The translations under genes were made by a program, and so were the position numbers. DNA of 64,000 bases, taken from NCBI GenBank assembly GCA_021613375.1, contig CM038714.1, forward strand, positions 42,249,623 through 42,313,622, read 5' to 3'. The stretch is from Megaleporinus macrocephalus. Taxonomy: Eukaryota; Chordata; Actinopteri; Characiformes; Anostomidae. The notes under the pieces are model-generated. The model had not been told where the DNA came from, searched no databases, and saw nothing but the letters and a program-made list of their open reading frames with translations. This document shows, one piece after another, positions 61,680 to 64,000 of the stretch; the first letter of the stretch is position 1, and each line of letters opens with the position of its first letter.

Positions 61680-61723
<44 letters not shown>
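61680..61723. repeat. (TA)n tract
   Basis: About 21 TA units. Confidence 0.95.
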
Positions 61724-61728
<5 letters not shown>

Positions 61729-62470
61729 CTTAGAGCTACAACATGTACATAAGTCACATTAAATGAATAGAAATGGTAATTTTTGAGTGAACAAAATTAT
61801 TGACTTTTACAGGGTATACAGCCTCACACACACACATATACACTCGCACTCGCAGTCAGATAGTTTGACAGACTCTCGCGCTTGTTGTCTGGCTTTTTGT
61901 CTCGTCTCTCTGTTTTTGCTCTTTTACTCTTTTGTACGTTCTCGCACGCACACACGCATACACACATATGCTCAGTCTCCTGAGCTCTGCTCTCTTTCCT
62001 CAGTATAATTCCTTTCTCAGACACTGCTGTCAAAACAGCCTGGCAGACAGTGCAGAGCTCATATCAGAGCGTGGAGAGAGAGAGTGCTGACGGGAGCAGC
62101 CAGCACCATCTCACGCACACACAAGCTCACGCTTTTAAAGTAAGCTTCCAGCTCTCATATGCATAGACGCTGGAGTTTAAGTAGTCGCTAAGTTTGGAAT
62201 CAATCCGTCATATTAATAATAATAATAAAATATAGTTTCACGTACAGCTTGCATCTCTGAAACAGTAAACAGGAAAGCAAGCCATTCTGGACTGTTTGTA
62301 TTGATCTGTTCACTGTATGAAATCTTCAGCTGACATCTTCAAATGAATGTAAACAATCGATGTGGTAAGATAATTAGAGACCAGGATTAGCCAAGAAAGC
62401 AGACATAAGCAGACTGGCATTTCTTCACAGCCTATCCATCTTGAGACTTGACCTGTTTTCAAGTATGACG
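61724..62470. other. Intronic sequence without clear elements
   Basis: Short CA-rich runs at 61826-61850 and 61945-61970; otherwise plain. Confidence 0.45.
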
Positions 62471-62474
62471 TTGC

Positions 62475-63010
62475 GGAATAGAGGGGGAATAGGGGAAGTA
62501 TAGGGGTATATGAGGGGAATATTGGGGTAAATAGGCAAAATATAGTAGGGCTGTGTATCGGCAAGAACCTGGTGATACAATACGTATCGTGATACAGCGC
62601 TCACGATTCAGTATATCATGATATATTGCGATACTGCAAGCAAAGTGATATACTGTGATTTTTCAAATACTACTATTAAAACCTACCACTATATGAACAG
62701 GTTTATCAATGCTTACAATAGCATTGCACCCTTGTGCTGCTTGTTAATGTTGGAGTGGAGCTGAAAATGGATTACAACACTGCCAACTAGTGGCCAGAGG
62801 TTTAAACACAATACACACTGATTTACTGTCTTCCAGAATCTGTGTATTGATACTGTGTTTTTGAGAATCGATACAGAATCACTAAACATAATATCCAGAT
62901 ACACGATATTTGATATTTATTACACCCCTAGAATATACGAGTGTATAGAAGGGATGTAAGGGTATATATGAGGGATATAAGTGTATATAGGGGGAATATA
63001 GGAGTATATT
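62475..63010. repeat. AT/G-rich minisatellite interrupted by a hAT-like element
   Basis: Left part 62475-62545 (GGGGAATAGGGGAAGTATAG, GGTATATGAGGGGAATATTG) and right part 62931-63010 (GATGTAAGGGTATATATGAG, GTATATAGGGGGAATATAGG) share a degenerate unit of roughly 20 bp. The element at 62546-62930 lies between them. Confidence 0.65.
62546..62930. mobile_element. hAT-like miniature element, 385 bp, second copy
   Basis: Starts TAGGGCTGTGTATCGGCAAG and ends ATTACACCCCTA, the same length as the copy at 45905-46289. The flanking octamers AAATATAG and GAATATAC share AATATA, a worn target-site duplication. Confidence 0.78.
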
Positions 63011-64000
63011 GTGGTGCAGTATAACAACATTTGTTGTCATTGTGATAAACTCTATCACAGTATGTTTAGACCCTGTGGCTGATGTTATCAGCATCTAAGA
63101 AACGCTAACCACCTGCATGTTTCCTTACAAAGAGAGCTTCACTGGATTTAGTGCCCTGATTTGATGAGATAAAAAAGAATAAGTTTAAACCCACATTCAA
63201 ACACACTATGAAAAATGTATATATGAATACAGTTATTTCTATTCAACATTTCACACTGTGTTTGAATTTGGGTTTAAAACTCATTCTTTTTTAATTTACC
63301 AAACCTAAAACCTAAAAAAAGCTCTAAAACTATTCAAGTGTATGTGTAACTCACCTACTACAGAAAACATACTTGGCATTATGCTGCAGATGTTAGTAAT
63401 GCACCACAATCTTTGCACGGCCCACAATTTACGTTATTTACGTCCTGATGTGTTTAATTTAACAAATATCAGTAATTATGTGCTGAAATGTGTGCTTACT
63501 GTACAGGATGTGTTCACTTAACTAGTCTGGACCTTCAGACTTTGTAGGTCTGAACATAAATAGCAGGAGTGAATGGGGCCTCAGACCACCGTTGGGTCGG
63601 GTCCAATAGAAGTGGTGTTAGCCCAGATGAAACAGAGCCATGATACCCATTGTTTGGATATTTTAAACATGTGGACCACTTATAGGAGGTTGAGGCGGAC
63701 ATCGCCAGTTGCACAGTGGAAGAACAAAAAGAACCAGAAAAGAAGTACAAATGAGCAACGGTAGCGCATGAGGAGAGGATGAAATGTTTCATTGTAATTT
63801 GGTCTGCCGAAAAAGTCAGAGGTCAGCTTAGATAGAGGATATGACAACGGCACCTAAATATAAGGAAACTGCAAAGCTGTGATGGCGTGATGCCACCAGA
63901 AAAAGTGATGTGCCCACAAATGAGAAGGAACCTGCACGCCCCTTCAAATATCAGATAGGGGATGACGACAAGACCTTGATACGTCATGCAGAGAGCTTTA
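63011..64000. other. Intronic sequence with a 47-bp-arm inverted repeat
   Basis: 63170-63217 and 63247-63293 are inverted copies. Otherwise plain; no exon was found up to the window end. Confidence 0.5.
63170..63293. repeat. Imperfect inverted repeat, arms about 47 bp, loop about 29 bp
   Basis: The left arm reads TAAAAAAGAATAAGTTTAAA, then CCCACATTCAAACACAC. The right arm, read on the other strand, is TAAAAAAGAATGAGTTTTAA, then ACCCAAATTCAAACACA. It could be a short foldback element. Confidence 0.7.

Larger units (their letters stand above)
57332..64000 (+). other. ephb2: ephb2 intron (5' part), downstream of the first FN3-2 exon
   Basis: Begins GTATGG and runs past the window edge. It holds a truncated Tc1 copy, two hAT-like miniature elements, a TA tract, an interrupted AT/G-rich minisatellite and a 47-bp-arm inverted repeat. 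The next exon, completing FN3-2, was not found. Confidence 0.88.

Noticed and set aside
57332..64000. The exon completing FN3-2
   Set aside because: I looked for sequence coding for the ELSEYN-like start and the YGRYSGK-like end of FN3-2 and found none. The exon is presumably beyond the window.

Overview
The window is vertebrate, most likely teleost, genomic DNA. It covers an internal piece of one large gene on the + strand: ephb2, an Eph-family receptor tyrosine kinase. Only about 1% is coding. Three exons are recognisable from protein similarity, splice sites and reading-frame continuity: 8994-9149 (156 bp, cysteine-rich domain), 17713-18048 (336 bp, first fibronectin type III domain) and 57207-57331 (125 bp, first part of the second FN3 domain). 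They join in frame across phase-1 introns. Their encoded sequence matches EphB2 better than EphB1 by recalled family knowledge. Exons for the signal peptide and ephrin-binding domain should lie to the left. The rest of FN3-2, the membrane segment, kinase, SAM domain and PDZ motif should lie to the right. I found no second gene, RNA gene, CRISPR array or bacterial feature.

Layout: 1-8993 is the end of the upstream intron, with a 782-bp hAT-like element and about 1.2 kb of almost pure pyrimidine. 9150-17712 is a repeat-rich intron with a tRNA-headed SINE, a Tc1 deletion derivative, a 2.46-kb array of 72-bp units and an RTE-like LINE tail. 18049-57206 is a 39-kb intron. It holds a local duplication of its own start, a near-complete but dead Tc1 element, a GA-rich minisatellite, degenerate Tc1 copies, SINEs, a 1.55-kb array of 24-bp units, several hAT-like miniature elements, and repeat-poor stretches that are candidate regulatory DNA. 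57332-64000 is the start of the next intron, with more Tc1 and hAT-like elements.

The organism call rests on the Tc1 copies, the SINE types, the many hAT-like miniature elements and the (TA)n tracts. An otophysan fish (characin or catfish type) is my guess from remembered SINE sequences, at low confidence. I cannot tell whether this is the ephb2a or ephb2b paralog.

The most interesting material is non-coding. The 24-bp satellite looks like an expanded Tc1 terminal repeat. The 72-bp satellite has a higher-order period. Several nested insertions have readable target-site duplications, and a few large inverted repeats lie outside known elements. I did not find a convincing new gene system.
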